Shown here one piece after another: positions 6,084-12,540 of a DNA stretch of 12,540 nucleotides. Made by a program: the position numbers and the translations under genes. Position 1 is the first letter of the stretch, and the number at the start of each line of letters is the position of its first letter. Below the pieces are notes generated by a model that saw only the letters and a list, made by a program, of their open reading frames with translations, was not told the origin of the DNA and searched no databases. The DNA comes from Pseudomonadota bacterium (GTDB lineage Bacteria; Pseudomonadota; Gammaproteobacteria; Pseudomonadales; Cellvibrionaceae): NCBI GenBank assembly GCA_023416875.1, contig JAEZGT010000130.1, positions 1 to 12,540 on the forward strand, given 5' to 3'.

Positions 6084-7163
6084 ATGACTTCATTAAAAAA
6101 TCACGTTCCCACCGGAGTGGTCACAGGCGAACAGGTCGCGACACTGTTGAAGTACGCCAAAGACAATAATTTTGCCTATCCAGCCGTAAACGTTGTCGGC
6201 ACCAATTCCATTATTGCGACTTTGGAAGCGGCGCGGACCTGCCAATCACCGGTCATTCTGCAAATCTCCAATGGTGGCGCGGCGTTTTTTCTCGGCAAAA
6301 GTATCCAACTGCCGGCACAACAAAGTGCCGTGCGCGGCGCCATAGCGGCGGCGCGTTTTATCCACGAAGTTGCCGACGCTTATGAAATTCCGGTCATTTT
6401 GCACACCGACCACGCAGCCAAAAAATTGCTGCCGTGGATCGACGGATTGCTAGCGGCCAGTGAAAAACATTTTGCGGCCACCGGTAAACCATTATTCAGC
6501 TCCCATATGCTGGATTTATCGGAAGAGAGCTTAGAAGAAAATGTCGCCACGTCCGCGCAGTATTTTGAACGCATGGCCAAGCTGGGCATGACATTGGAGA
6601 TCGAGCTCGGCTGTACCGGTGGTGAAGAGGATGGTGTCGACAATACCGGCATAGACAACGCATCGCTCTATACACAACCGGAGGACGTGGCCTACGCCTA
6701 CGAAAAACTCTCCGCCATCAGCGACCGCTTTACCATCGCGGCCTCCTTCGGCAATGTTCACGGTGTTTATAAACCGGGCAATGTCAAACTCACACCTAAA
6801 ATTCTCGATAATTCGCAAAAATACCTCAGCGAAAAATTGGGCGTTCCTCCGAAAACATTGAATTTCGTATTTCACGGCGGCTCGGGCTCTGCCGAAGCGG
6901 AAATTCGTGAAGCCGTGTCCTACGGCGTGGTGAAAATGAATATTGATACGGACACTCAATGGGCGAGCTGGTTGGGGGTGATGGAGTATTACAAGAAAAA
7001 TGAAGCCTATCTGCAGAGCCAAATTGGCAACCCTGAAGGCGACGAAAAACCCAATAAAAAATACTATGACCCCAGAGTCTGGCTGCGCAAAGCGGAGGAA
7101 TCCATGATTGCGCGCTTAAAGACGGCGTTTGCAGATTTGAATTGTTTGCAACGCTATGTCTGA
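6084..7163 (+). CDS. fbaA: class II fructose-bisphosphate aldolase
   Basis: A 359-residue zinc-dependent aldolase, the same length as E. coli FbaA, cleaving fructose-1,6-bisphosphate into dihydroxyacetone phosphate and glyceraldehyde 3-phosphate (and making it in gluconeogenesis). Residues of the class IIA active site fall at the E. coli numbers: ILHTDH with Asp109 and His110, LEIELGCTGGEED with Glu172/Glu174 (171-183), GNVHGVYKPGN with His226, and FVFHGGSGS with His264, followed by MNIDTDTQ (285-292), which binds substrate phosphate. The ATG at 6084-6086 is preceded by AGGTGG at suitable distance. It is the second gene of the tpiA-fba pair; its product is the substrate pair of TpiA. It ends 14 bases from the convergent radical SAM gene and I see no clear terminator between them. 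Not near gap or pgk here, unlike in many genomes. Confidence 0.97.
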   Translation: MTSLKNHVPTGVVTGEQVATLLKYAKDNNFAYPAVNVVGTNSIIATLEAARTCQSPVILQISNGGAAFFLGKSIQLPAQQSAVRGAIAAARFIHEVADAYEIPVILHTDHAAKKLLPWIDGLLAASEKHFAATGKPLFSSHMLDLSEESLEENVATSAQYFERMAKLGMTLEIELGCTGGEEDGVDNTGIDNASLYTQPEDVAYAYEKLSAISDRFTIAASFGNVHGVYKPGNVKLTPKILDNSQKYLSEKLGVPPKTLNFVFHGGSGSAEAEIREAVSYGVVKMNIDTDTQWASWLGVMEYYKKNEAYLQSQIGNPEGDEKPNKKYYDPRVWLRKAEESMIARLKTAFADLNCLQRYV

Positions 7164-7177
7164 TTTTAACGTGCAAT

Positions 7178-8320
7178 CTACGAGAATAAATCCATCTGTG
7201 CGGAATTTTTCTTAACGGAAGATTCCGGCACTTGCAGAGGGCGACGAAATTGAGTGTGATCAAGACCGCTGAAGCGATGTTGATCCGGCTTAATTAATTT
7301 GCGCAAGGTTTTGTTGAAGCGCTGGCGAATCAAATCCGCGTAAACACCTTCCCCGCGCATGCGCGAGCCGAAATTGGGGTCGTTTTCTTTGCCGCCGCGA
7401 ATATCGCGGATGCAGTTCATCACTTTTTCCGCTCGCAGTGGAAAATGGGTTTCCAGCCATTGCTGGAACAGCGGATTCACCTCCCAGGGCAAACGTAAAA
7501 CCGTATACCCGGCCATACTCGCGCCCGCTTCAATTGCAGCAGTCAACACCGCTTCCAATTCCGGCTCGGTGATATGCGGAATCACCGGCGCCACACTTAC
7601 CGAAACGGGAATTCCCGCCTCGTGCAAGCGGCGAATGGTTTGCAAGCGTCGCGTCGGCGAGGCGGCGCGCGGTTCGAGAATTCGCGACAACGGATGATCA
7701 AGGGTGGTCAACGTAATCGCTACAGCGGTCAATCGCTGCTGCGCCATTTCCGCAAGTAAGTCTATATCGCGCTCGATCAAGGAGGATTTGGTAATCAGCC
7801 CCACAGGATGGCGGCACTCGTGCAACACCTCCAGCACCCGCCGCGTCAAGCGCAATGGCCGCTCGCAAGGTTGATAAGCGTCGGTGTTCACGCCGAGCGC
7901 AATGGGGCTCACTTCATAATGCGGATGCGCCAGCTCGCGCCGCAGCACTTCGGGTGCGTTTATCTTGGCGTAAATGCGCGTTTCAAAATCCAATCCCGGT
8001 GACAAACCGAGATAACTATGCGTCGGTCGTGCAAAACAATAAACACAGCCGTGCTCGCAGCCACGATAGGGATTTAATGAAACGGAAAAAGGCAAATCCG
8101 GCGATTGGTTGCGGGTCAAAATGCTGCGCGCTGTTTCCGGTGTTATATAGGTACGCGGCGCGCCCGGCTCTTCCGGCTCTTGCCACCAGCCATCGTCGGT
8201 GCGGGCAATGATCTGCTCCTCAAACCGTCCCGCCATATTGGTCAGAGCGCCGCGCCCCTTAACGGCTTGCAGCGGCGCTTCGATCCAGGGTTCAGGATTG
8301 TCTTCCGGGAGATCGGTCAT
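7178..8320 (-). CDS. PA0069-family radical SAM protein (SplB-like), SOS-controlled
   Basis: A 380-residue radical SAM protein of the group annotated as PA0069 family, distantly related to spore photoproduct lyase SplB. The N-terminal KGRGALTN followed by GRFE (21-34) is a family hallmark, and CEHGCVYC (88-95) gives the Cx3Cx2C ligands Cys88, Cys92 and Cys95 of the 4Fe-4S cluster, which cleaves S-adenosylmethionine to a radical. FARPTHSYLG (97-106) follows. The frame is open upstream to an ATG at 8419, but that extension reads through the LexA box and looks non-protein-like; I chose the ATG at 8318-8320, which begins just before the family region. The operator lies seven bases upstream. I recall PA0069 from published Pseudomonas aeruginosa LexA-regulon lists, which should be verified. 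A role in repairing damaged DNA is inferred; substrate unknown. Confidence 0.9.
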   Translation of the reverse strand: MTDLPEDNPEPWIEAPLQAVKGRGALTNMAGRFEEQIIARTDDGWWQEPEEPGAPRTYITPETARSILTRNQSPDLPFSVSLNPYRGCEHGCVYCFARPTHSYLGLSPGLDFETRIYAKINAPEVLRRELAHPHYEVSPIALGVNTDAYQPCERPLRLTRRVLEVLHECRHPVGLITKSSLIERDIDLLAEMAQQRLTAVAITLTTLDHPLSRILEPRAASPTRRLQTIRRLHEAGIPVSVSVAPVIPHITEPELEAVLTAAIEAGASMAGYTVLRLPWEVNPLFQQWLETHFPLRAEKVMNCIRDIRGGKENDPNFGSRMRGEGVYADLIRQRFNKTLRKLIKPDQHRFSGLDHTQFRRPLQVPESSVKKNSAQMDLFS

Positions 8321-8326
8321 ATCAGC

Positions 8327-8352
8327 CAATACTGTTTGGAAATACAGTATTG
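8327..8352. promoter_or_regulatory. LexA (SOS) box
   Basis: CAATACTGT (8327-8335) and ACAGTATTG (8344-8352) form a perfect 9-bp inverted repeat around an 8-base spacer. The core CTGT-N8-ACAG with TA on both sides is the E. coli/Pseudomonas-type LexA consensus. It lies seven bases before the radical SAM start codon and would repress that gene until DNA damage triggers LexA self-cleavage. Confidence 0.9.
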
Positions 8353-8671
8353 TGGTCGCACTTATGGATTTACGCAAGCGACTTAGGATTAAAGGGTTCT
8401 GCCAGATGTGGCCGCGCACTCAGCGCGCTCAAAGAATCTGCCGCCGCACAACAAATCCTCCGAACTGTGCGCCATGTTTTATCCTGGTGTCTTCTCCAGC
8501 GCGGGAGCATTTTCTGCGTGTTAAACTCCGCGCCGCTTTATGCAGAGCAGGTTAATCAATGGCTGACGATTGAGACCGACATAGAGCAGCCACCAGACAA
8601 TTTTATTTTTCAGACAAAAGTGTGGCGAGAAAATGTGATTTTTCATCCGGGCAATTAATTAGGGGTTTTTT
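8353..8671. other. intergenic region with an unassigned open frame
   Basis: About 320 bases between the divergent radical SAM and esterase genes. A plus-strand frame (8350-8658, 102 codons) is open here, but its ATG overlaps the LexA box, it has no Shine-Dalgarno, and I do not recognise the product. Its last 35 or so codons (VNQWLTIETDIEQ, then FIFQTKVWREN) look more protein-like than the rest, so this could be the remnant of a gene. AGGGG at the end of the region serves the esterase. Confidence 0.4.
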
Positions 8672-9793
8672 ATGAAGGCATATCGGAAGTACCAAAGTAT
8701 GAAATTGGTTCCGGCACTGCTGTTGACCGCCATGCTGGCGGCCTGCGGCGGTACAAGTTCCAGTGGTTCCAGCTCCTCATCGAGCTCATCTAGCAGCAGT
8801 TCTTCGTCCAGCAGTTCAAGCTCTTCCTCCTCCACTACCAGTTCCAGTTCTTCCTCCAGCAGCAGCTCGTCATCCTCCAGCAGCTCCAGCTCTTCTTCGA
8901 GCAGCAGTTCCGGCCTGGGCGACATTATTCCGCGCACTACCTGCCCTGAGCAGCCGCCTGAGCGCCAGGAAGTCACGCCGCCACCTTACACCGAGTTGGA
9001 AGTGCCGAAGGATGTGTACAAAACCATGATGGTGAAGATGGATACCTTCAAAGGTTCACGTATCGATATGCCGTGGAATTTCTACACCCCAGAGCAGGCG
9101 GCACAGAATCCGGACCAGTTGTTCCCGCTGGTGGTGTCCCTGCACGGCGGCTACGGTCGTGAAGTGGCGGAAGGCAATATCTTGGTTGACGGCGCACCCT
9201 TCCTGCTCGGCTCCACCGCAGGTCTGCTCACTGCGGAAAACCGCCAGAAATACCCCGCCTATATTGTGATGCCCCACTGCGTTCAGTCCGCCGACTGTAA
9301 TTTCTACTCCAACGAGTGGTCGTCCAACGGCGGCGCGTTCTTCCAGGTTAACGAGCAGCCTTCCCGCTACGGTTCGGCGTTGATCGAATTGATCGAGCAC
9401 ATCATCGACACCTATCAGGTCGACCCGGCGCGCATTTATGTGACCGGCGTGTCCATGGGCGGTGGCGGTACCTGGGAATTGGCGCAGCGCCGTCCCGACT
9501 TGGTGGCAGCCGCTTTCCCAATGGCGGGCCACACTCCTGCGCTGTCCCTCCTCAATCCCATTGCCCAAAACAAGGTACCGGTGTGGGCATTCAGTTCGTC
9601 GAGCGATTACACCAACAGCCATCAGGACACCGATAGCGCAGTGGAGCAAATCCGCGGTCAAGGCGGTTGTGCATGGGTGACCAAGTTCGACAACTTGGCC
9701 CACGGCCATCTGCTGTGGCAACGCGCCTTCCTCGAGCCGGGTTTGTGGGACTGGGTATTCGCCCAGCGCCAACCACGCGAGGGTGATCAGTAA
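8672..9793 (+). CDS. secreted lipoprotein esterase with poly-serine linker (alpha/beta hydrolase)
   Basis: A 373-residue predicted lipoprotein. The N-terminus carries a type II signal peptide ending in the lipobox LAAC with Cys25, so the protein should be anchored to a membrane, likely the outer one. Residues 29-80 are almost pure serine, the flexible linker typical of Cellvibrio and Saccharophagus plant-wall enzymes. The catalytic domain (about 95-365) is an alpha/beta hydrolase of the PHB-depolymerase/CE1-like esterase type: VVSLHGGYG (154-162) for the oxyanion hole, GVSMGG (259-264) with nucleophile Ser261, SSSSDYT (308-314) with probable Asp312, and AHGHLLW (343-349) with the catalytic His. 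Feruloyl or acetyl ester cleavage on plant polysaccharide is a guess. The ATG at 8672 has AGGGG six bases before it; ATG at 8699 would also leave a workable signal. No carbohydrate-binding module is visible. A terminator follows. Confidence 0.88.
   Translation: MKAYRKYQSMKLVPALLLTAMLAACGGTSSSGSSSSSSSSSSSSSSSSSSSSSSTTSSSSSSSSSSSSSSSSSSSSSSSSGLGDIIPRTTCPEQPPERQEVTPPPYTELEVPKDVYKTMMVKMDTFKGSRIDMPWNFYTPEQAAQNPDQLFPLVVSLHGGYGREVAEGNILVDGAPFLLGSTAGLLTAENRQKYPAYIVMPHCVQSADCNFYSNEWSSNGGAFFQVNEQPSRYGSALIELIEHIIDTYQVDPARIYVTGVSMGGGGTWELAQRRPDLVAAAFPMAGHTPALSLLNPIAQNKVPVWAFSSSSDYTNSHQDTDSAVEQIRGQGGCAWVTKFDNLAHGHLLWQRAFLEPGLWDWVFAQRQPREGDQ
8756..8911 (+). repeat. poly-serine coding tract
   Basis: Fifty-two codons that are serine except for one Gly (residue 32) and a Thr-Thr pair (about 55-56). 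All six serine codons are mixed (AGC, AGT, TCC, TCT, TCA, TCG), so the DNA is not a simple perfect repeat; serine itself seems to be under selection. It joins the lipid anchor to the esterase domain. Confidence 0.9.
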
Positions 9794-9854
9794 GTTCAGT
9801 AGCGCACAGGGAAGTGCCCAATTCTTGCCGTAATCTGCTTAGTGTGATTTGTTC

Positions 9855-9881
9855 TTCACGACTGTCGTGAACGGATTTTTT
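9855..9881 (+). terminator. Rho-independent terminator after the esterase gene
   Basis: TTCACGA (9855-9861) and TCGTGAA (9865-9871) form a perfect 7-bp stem with a 3-base loop; six Ts (9876-9881) follow after a 4-base gap. It lies 61 bases after the esterase stop codon and 30 bases before the acyltransferase start, so it should end the esterase transcript. Confidence 0.65.
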
Positions 9882-9910
9882 GTACCTCGTTTTATTTTCT
9901 GGTTTATCCA

Positions 9911-10900
9911 ATGACAGAGCGCCGTTTAGAAATTGATACCTTACGTGGCCTGGCCTGCCTCCTGTTGGTTGCCTACCACGTCGAAAGTGGGCTTCGATTA
10001 AGTGAAGGCTGGCTCGGCGACGCCAACGACTATTTAGCCTATGTGCGCATGCCTCTCTTTACGGTTCTTTCAGGTTATGTGTATGCAGCGCGGCCGTTTT
10101 CAGGTCAAGCCATGGGTTTTGTGCTTGGCAAGGCACGGCGATTGTTAATCCCGATGCTTGTTGTCGGGACGCTTTTTGCGGTTATGCAGAAGCTAGCCCC
10201 TGGGGCCAATGCAGCGGTGGAAAATTGGTACTTGCTGCATATCGTGCCGGTTGCGCACTTCTGGTTCGTTGAGTCTCTTTTTCTCATCTTTCTGCTCATC
10301 ATGCCTTTAGAAAGATTCCGTCTTCTCTCATCAATGCCGTCTTACCTTATTGTTTTTGCGCTGTCTGTGGTTCTGTATTTGTTCTTTCCTATTACCGATC
10401 TCTTTTCAATAGCCGGCGCGACCTATCTTTTTCCTTATTTTTTGTTTGGCTTGTGGTGTGCCCGGTTCAAGATGATTGATTACATCCCCAGGGTATGGGC
10501 TGGTTTTATGGCTTGCGGGGTGTTGGGTGCATTGGTGCTGTTCGGGCATTACGGGTACCCACCTCGATCAACGTTTGCCATTGTTGTAGGAATACTCGCT
10601 TGTGCCGCTCTGCTCAGGAGCCGCCTGAATATCCGTTTTTTAGCAAGAATAGGTGTGTACTCTTACACGATCTATTTACTGCACGTCTTCTTTACTGCGG
10701 GATCCAGGATTTTTCTAAACCGATTGGGTATCGAAGCTGTTTATGTATTGTTTGCCATCGGGACCGTCGCAGGAATCTTGGGACCTATCCTGTTGGAAAG
10801 CGCATTTGGACATTTACGTTGGTTCAAATTATTGGTGTCAGGACAGTCATATAAATCCAAGCCGAAGTTCTCTGCGGGCTCCGCTCCACAAGCTCTTTAA
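9911..10900 (+). CDS. membrane acyltransferase (acyltransferase-3 family)
   Basis: A 329-residue integral inner-membrane protein of the acyltransferase-3 family (OacA/NodX/WecH type, PF01757), which moves acetyl or other acyl groups onto sugars of lipopolysaccharide, exopolysaccharide or peptidoglycan. The N-terminal signature RLEIDTLRGLACLLLVAYHVE (5-25) holds the family Arg12 and the His23 thought to be catalytic; RMPLFTVLSGYV (46-57) is the second landmark. About nine or ten hydrophobic segments follow, for instance LIVFALSVVLYLFF and AGFMACGVLGALVLFG, and SYTIYLLHVFF is typical of the late part. The ATG at 9911 has no good Shine-Dalgarno, but the signature begins at once, so the start is right. 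The gene looks A/T-richer than the esterase and transpeptidase genes around it, which might hint at transfer. Acceptor unknown. Confidence 0.9.
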   Translation: MTERRLEIDTLRGLACLLLVAYHVESGLRLSEGWLGDANDYLAYVRMPLFTVLSGYVYAARPFSGQAMGFVLGKARRLLIPMLVVGTLFAVMQKLAPGANAAVENWYLLHIVPVAHFWFVESLFLIFLLIMPLERFRLLSSMPSYLIVFALSVVLYLFFPITDLFSIAGATYLFPYFLFGLWCARFKMIDYIPRVWAGFMACGVLGALVLFGHYGYPPRSTFAIVVGILACAALLRSRLNIRFLARIGVYSYTIYLLHVFFTAGSRIFLNRLGIEAVYVLFAIGTVAGILGPILLESAFGHLRWFKLLVSGQSYKSKPKFSAGSAPQAL

Positions 10901-11122
10901 TGTGGTCGCTGTAGATTTGTGTGGCCATGGGCTCGCTCCGTTGGCGAGGATATCTGTCTCTTCTGCAAGGAGCGCGTGTGCGACCCGCGCTCAATTGGCA
11001 ACCGATTTCCTTAAACAGTGACAATTAACCGTTCTCACCGCCATAGGCGATACCTCGGCTCTTGCACCTGCGCACTGTAAGAGTATCTTTGCCTCCTCAT
11101 TTTCTGACCGTTGAAGATCGTC
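10901..11122. other. intergenic region before the L,D-transpeptidase gene
   Basis: Some 220 bases with no gene I can support. One inverted repeat, GAGCGCG (10970-10976) with CGCGCTC (10986-10992) and a 9-base loop, could form a hairpin but no T-run follows, so it is not a clear terminator. The promoter of the transpeptidase gene should be here; none stood out. Confidence 0.4.
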
Positions 11123-12540
11123 ATGCGAATTTGTCTGCCCTATTTTCTGTCTGGCCTGTTGCTGATGGGCGCGCTATCCAGTTGTGCGCAACAGGAAACC
11201 CGAGAGTTGCACGAAGACGTTCCCGCCGCCGCCATTTCCACTGTGACCCCTTCCATCAGTCTGCGCCAGCAGGTGGAGGGGAGTTTGGCTGATCACCCAC
11301 TCACCGCATTTGGGATTCCACTCAAGGCAAAAGAAATCCTGCAGGAGTTTTATCTCGAACGGAATTTCCAGCCCGCCTGGTTTGATGACAATTTGCGCCC
11401 CACTCCGCAAGCGCTGGCGTTGATCAACGTGATCGGCGGCATAGGCGCAGAGGGTCTGATGCCGCAGGACTACCACCACAAACGTCTGCTGCAGCTGGCG
11501 GGCTCGCCGAAGCAGGATTATGTGGATTATGACCTGTTGCTCTCCGATGCCGCCGCCAATCTCAGCCGCCACCTGCTGATGGGCAAGGTGAATCCGGAAA
11601 GCATCTCTCCCGATTGGAAAGCTACGCCGCGCCAGCGCGATCTGGTGGAAGTGATGGAGCAATTAACTCGGGAAAAAGATGTGGCGAGCCGTCTGCAGCA
11701 ATTGCGGCCACAGCAGGTGCGTTATGTGCGCCTGCTCAAACTGCTGGAACAACTCAATGAAAAATCACCGGGCGACTGGCGCGCCCTCTCCCGCGCACCG
11801 GCCATCAAGCCCGGCACCAGCGATGCGCGCCTGCCGGTGATACGTACCCGTTTGCAGTTCTGGGGAGACTTGGCCGCAGACGAACCCGTCATTGACGCCA
11901 CCCATTACGATGAGAAAACGCAGGCCGCGGTGAAGCGTTTCCAGGCGCGCCACGGTCTGGATGTCGATGGCATCATCGGAGCCGGGACATTGGACGCACT
12001 GAATGTCACTCCCGCAACGCGGCGCCAACAGGTCATCAACAATCTGGAGCGCTGGCGCTGGCTGGCGGACGATTTGGGGGAGAGGCATGTGCTGGTGAAT
12101 ATCGCCGGCTTTGAACTCAAGGTGATCGACAACAACCAGACAGTGATGCGCAAACCGGTGATCGTCGGCCGCGACTACCGCCGCACGCCCGTATTCAGCG
12201 ATCGCATCCGCTATCTCGTTTTCAACCCGACCTGGACGGTGCCGCACAAGCTCGCGGTGAAGGACAAATTGCCGGATATCAAAGCCGATCCTAGCTATTT
12301 GGGCCGCCTGGGCTTCACCGTGTTTGATCAACAGCAAAACCGAGTGGACCCTACGCAAGTCGACTGGAGCAAAATTACTCAGCGCAACTTTCCCTACCGA
12401 TTGGTGCAGAGCCCCGGCCCGCTCAATGCTCTGGGGCAGGTGAAATTTATGTTTCCCAACCAATATGACGTGTACCTGCACGACACGCCGTCGCGGGAGC
12501 TGTTCAGCAAATCCGGCCGCGCCTTCAGCTCGGGCTGCGT
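11123..12540 (+). CDS. ycbB: L,D-transpeptidase, YcbB/LdtD type, lipoprotein, partial
   Basis: The first 472 codons are present; the gene runs off the right edge just after the catalytic cysteine. It is a YcbB (LdtD)-like L,D-transpeptidase, which makes 3-3 cross-links between peptidoglycan stem peptides in the periplasm. Visible in order: a lipoprotein signal with LSSC and Cys21; an N-terminal helical scaffold region (about 65-215) with ILQEFYLERNFQPAW; a peptidoglycan-binding repeat (about 238-295) with YDEKTQAAVKRFQARHGLDVDG; and the YkuD catalytic domain from about 322, with VGRDYRRTPVFSD, FNPTWTVP, YLHDTPSRELF (His453) and AFSSGC with Cys472. An in-frame TGA at 11105-11107 fixes the start region; the ATG at 11123 gives a good lipoprotein signal, with only a weak GAAGA before it. 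The gene appears to stand alone on the plus strand. E. coli YcbB is not lipidated, so the lipobox is a difference. Confidence 0.93.
   Translation, partial: MRICLPYFLSGLLLMGALSSCAQQETRELHEDVPAAAISTVTPSISLRQQVEGSLADHPLTAFGIPLKAKEILQEFYLERNFQPAWFDDNLRPTPQALALINVIGGIGAEGLMPQDYHHKRLLQLAGSPKQDYVDYDLLLSDAAANLSRHLLMGKVNPESISPDWKATPRQRDLVEVMEQLTREKDVASRLQQLRPQQVRYVRLLKLLEQLNEKSPGDWRALSRAPAIKPGTSDARLPVIRTRLQFWGDLAADEPVIDATHYDEKTQAAVKRFQARHGLDVDGIIGAGTLDALNVTPATRRQQVINNLERWRWLADDLGERHVLVNIAGFELKVIDNNQTVMRKPVIVGRDYRRTPVFSDRIRYLVFNPTWTVPHKLAVKDKLPDIKADPSYLGRLGFTVFDQQQNRVDPTQVDWSKITQRNFPYRLVQSPGPLNALGQVKFMFPNQYDVYLHDTPSRELFSKSGRAFSSGC

Noticed and set aside
8321..8419. Longer start for the radical SAM gene at 8417-8419
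   Set aside because: The added 33 codons read through the LexA box and do not look like the family N-terminus.
8756..8911. Serine tract as a CRISPR or tandem-repeat array
   Set aside because: No fixed repeat unit and no spacers; it is an in-frame serine linker with mixed codons.
8659..8976. Minus-strand frame very rich in Glu, Leu and Asp
   Set aside because: It is the reverse reading of the poly-serine codons; the plus-strand frame has the lipobox and hydrolase domain.
9056..9772. Minus-strand open frame of 238 codons opposite the esterase
   Set aside because: Antisense shadow of the esterase catalytic domain; His/Val/Gly-rich composition typical of reverse-strand reading of a G+C-rich gene.
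11765..12481. Minus-strand open frame of 238 codons opposite the L,D-transpeptidase
   Set aside because: The plus strand carries the peptidoglycan-binding and YkuD domains in one uninterrupted frame; the reverse frame has no known motif.

Overview
The window looks like a piece of a gammaproteobacterial chromosome, most likely from the Cellvibrionaceae (Cellvibrio, Saccharophagus, Teredinibacter and relatives). The grounds are a secreted lipoprotein esterase with a long poly-serine linker, an E. coli-type class IIA aldolase, a PA0069-type radical SAM protein behind a gammaproteobacterial-style LexA box, and a YcbB-type L,D-transpeptidase. The assignment is by protein type, not by a marker gene. 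Most genes are ordinary chromosomal ones; no transposase, integrase, tRNA, rRNA or CRISPR array was seen.

Left part (1-4968), all on the minus strand. First come a 4,5-DOPA-type extradiol dioxygenase cut by the left edge, a GNAT acetyltransferase and a small membrane protein; this stretch is visibly more A/T-rich. Next is a compact thioredoxin / medium-chain oxidoreductase pair, in which the stop codon of the first gene overlaps the Shine-Dalgarno of the second. Upstream lie an LpxR-like outer-membrane lipid A deacylase and a TetR regulator resembling NemR. The palindrome GACCGGTC occurs three times here, twice in front of the lpxR-like gene and once inside the tetR promoter, defining a small self-contained regulon. 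A small exported protein of unknown function follows.

Middle part (5293-8352). Triosephosphate isomerase and class II fructose-bisphosphate aldolase form a plus-strand pair: aldolase splits fructose-1,6-bisphosphate and the isomerase interconverts the two trioses. A radical SAM protein converges on them; a nearly ideal LexA (SOS) box sits directly in front of its start codon and points to a DNA-damage role.

Right part (8353-12540), plus strand. After about 320 bases without a convincing gene come the poly-serine lipoprotein esterase with its own terminator, an integral membrane acyltransferase (acyltransferase-3 family), and an L,D-transpeptidase lipoprotein cut by the right edge just after its catalytic cysteine.

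The parts most worth following up are the GACCGGTC/TetR circuit, which joins an outer-membrane lipid A deacylase to a cysteine-rich, possibly redox-sensing regulator next to thioredoxin and oxidoreductase genes, and the LexA-controlled radical SAM gene.
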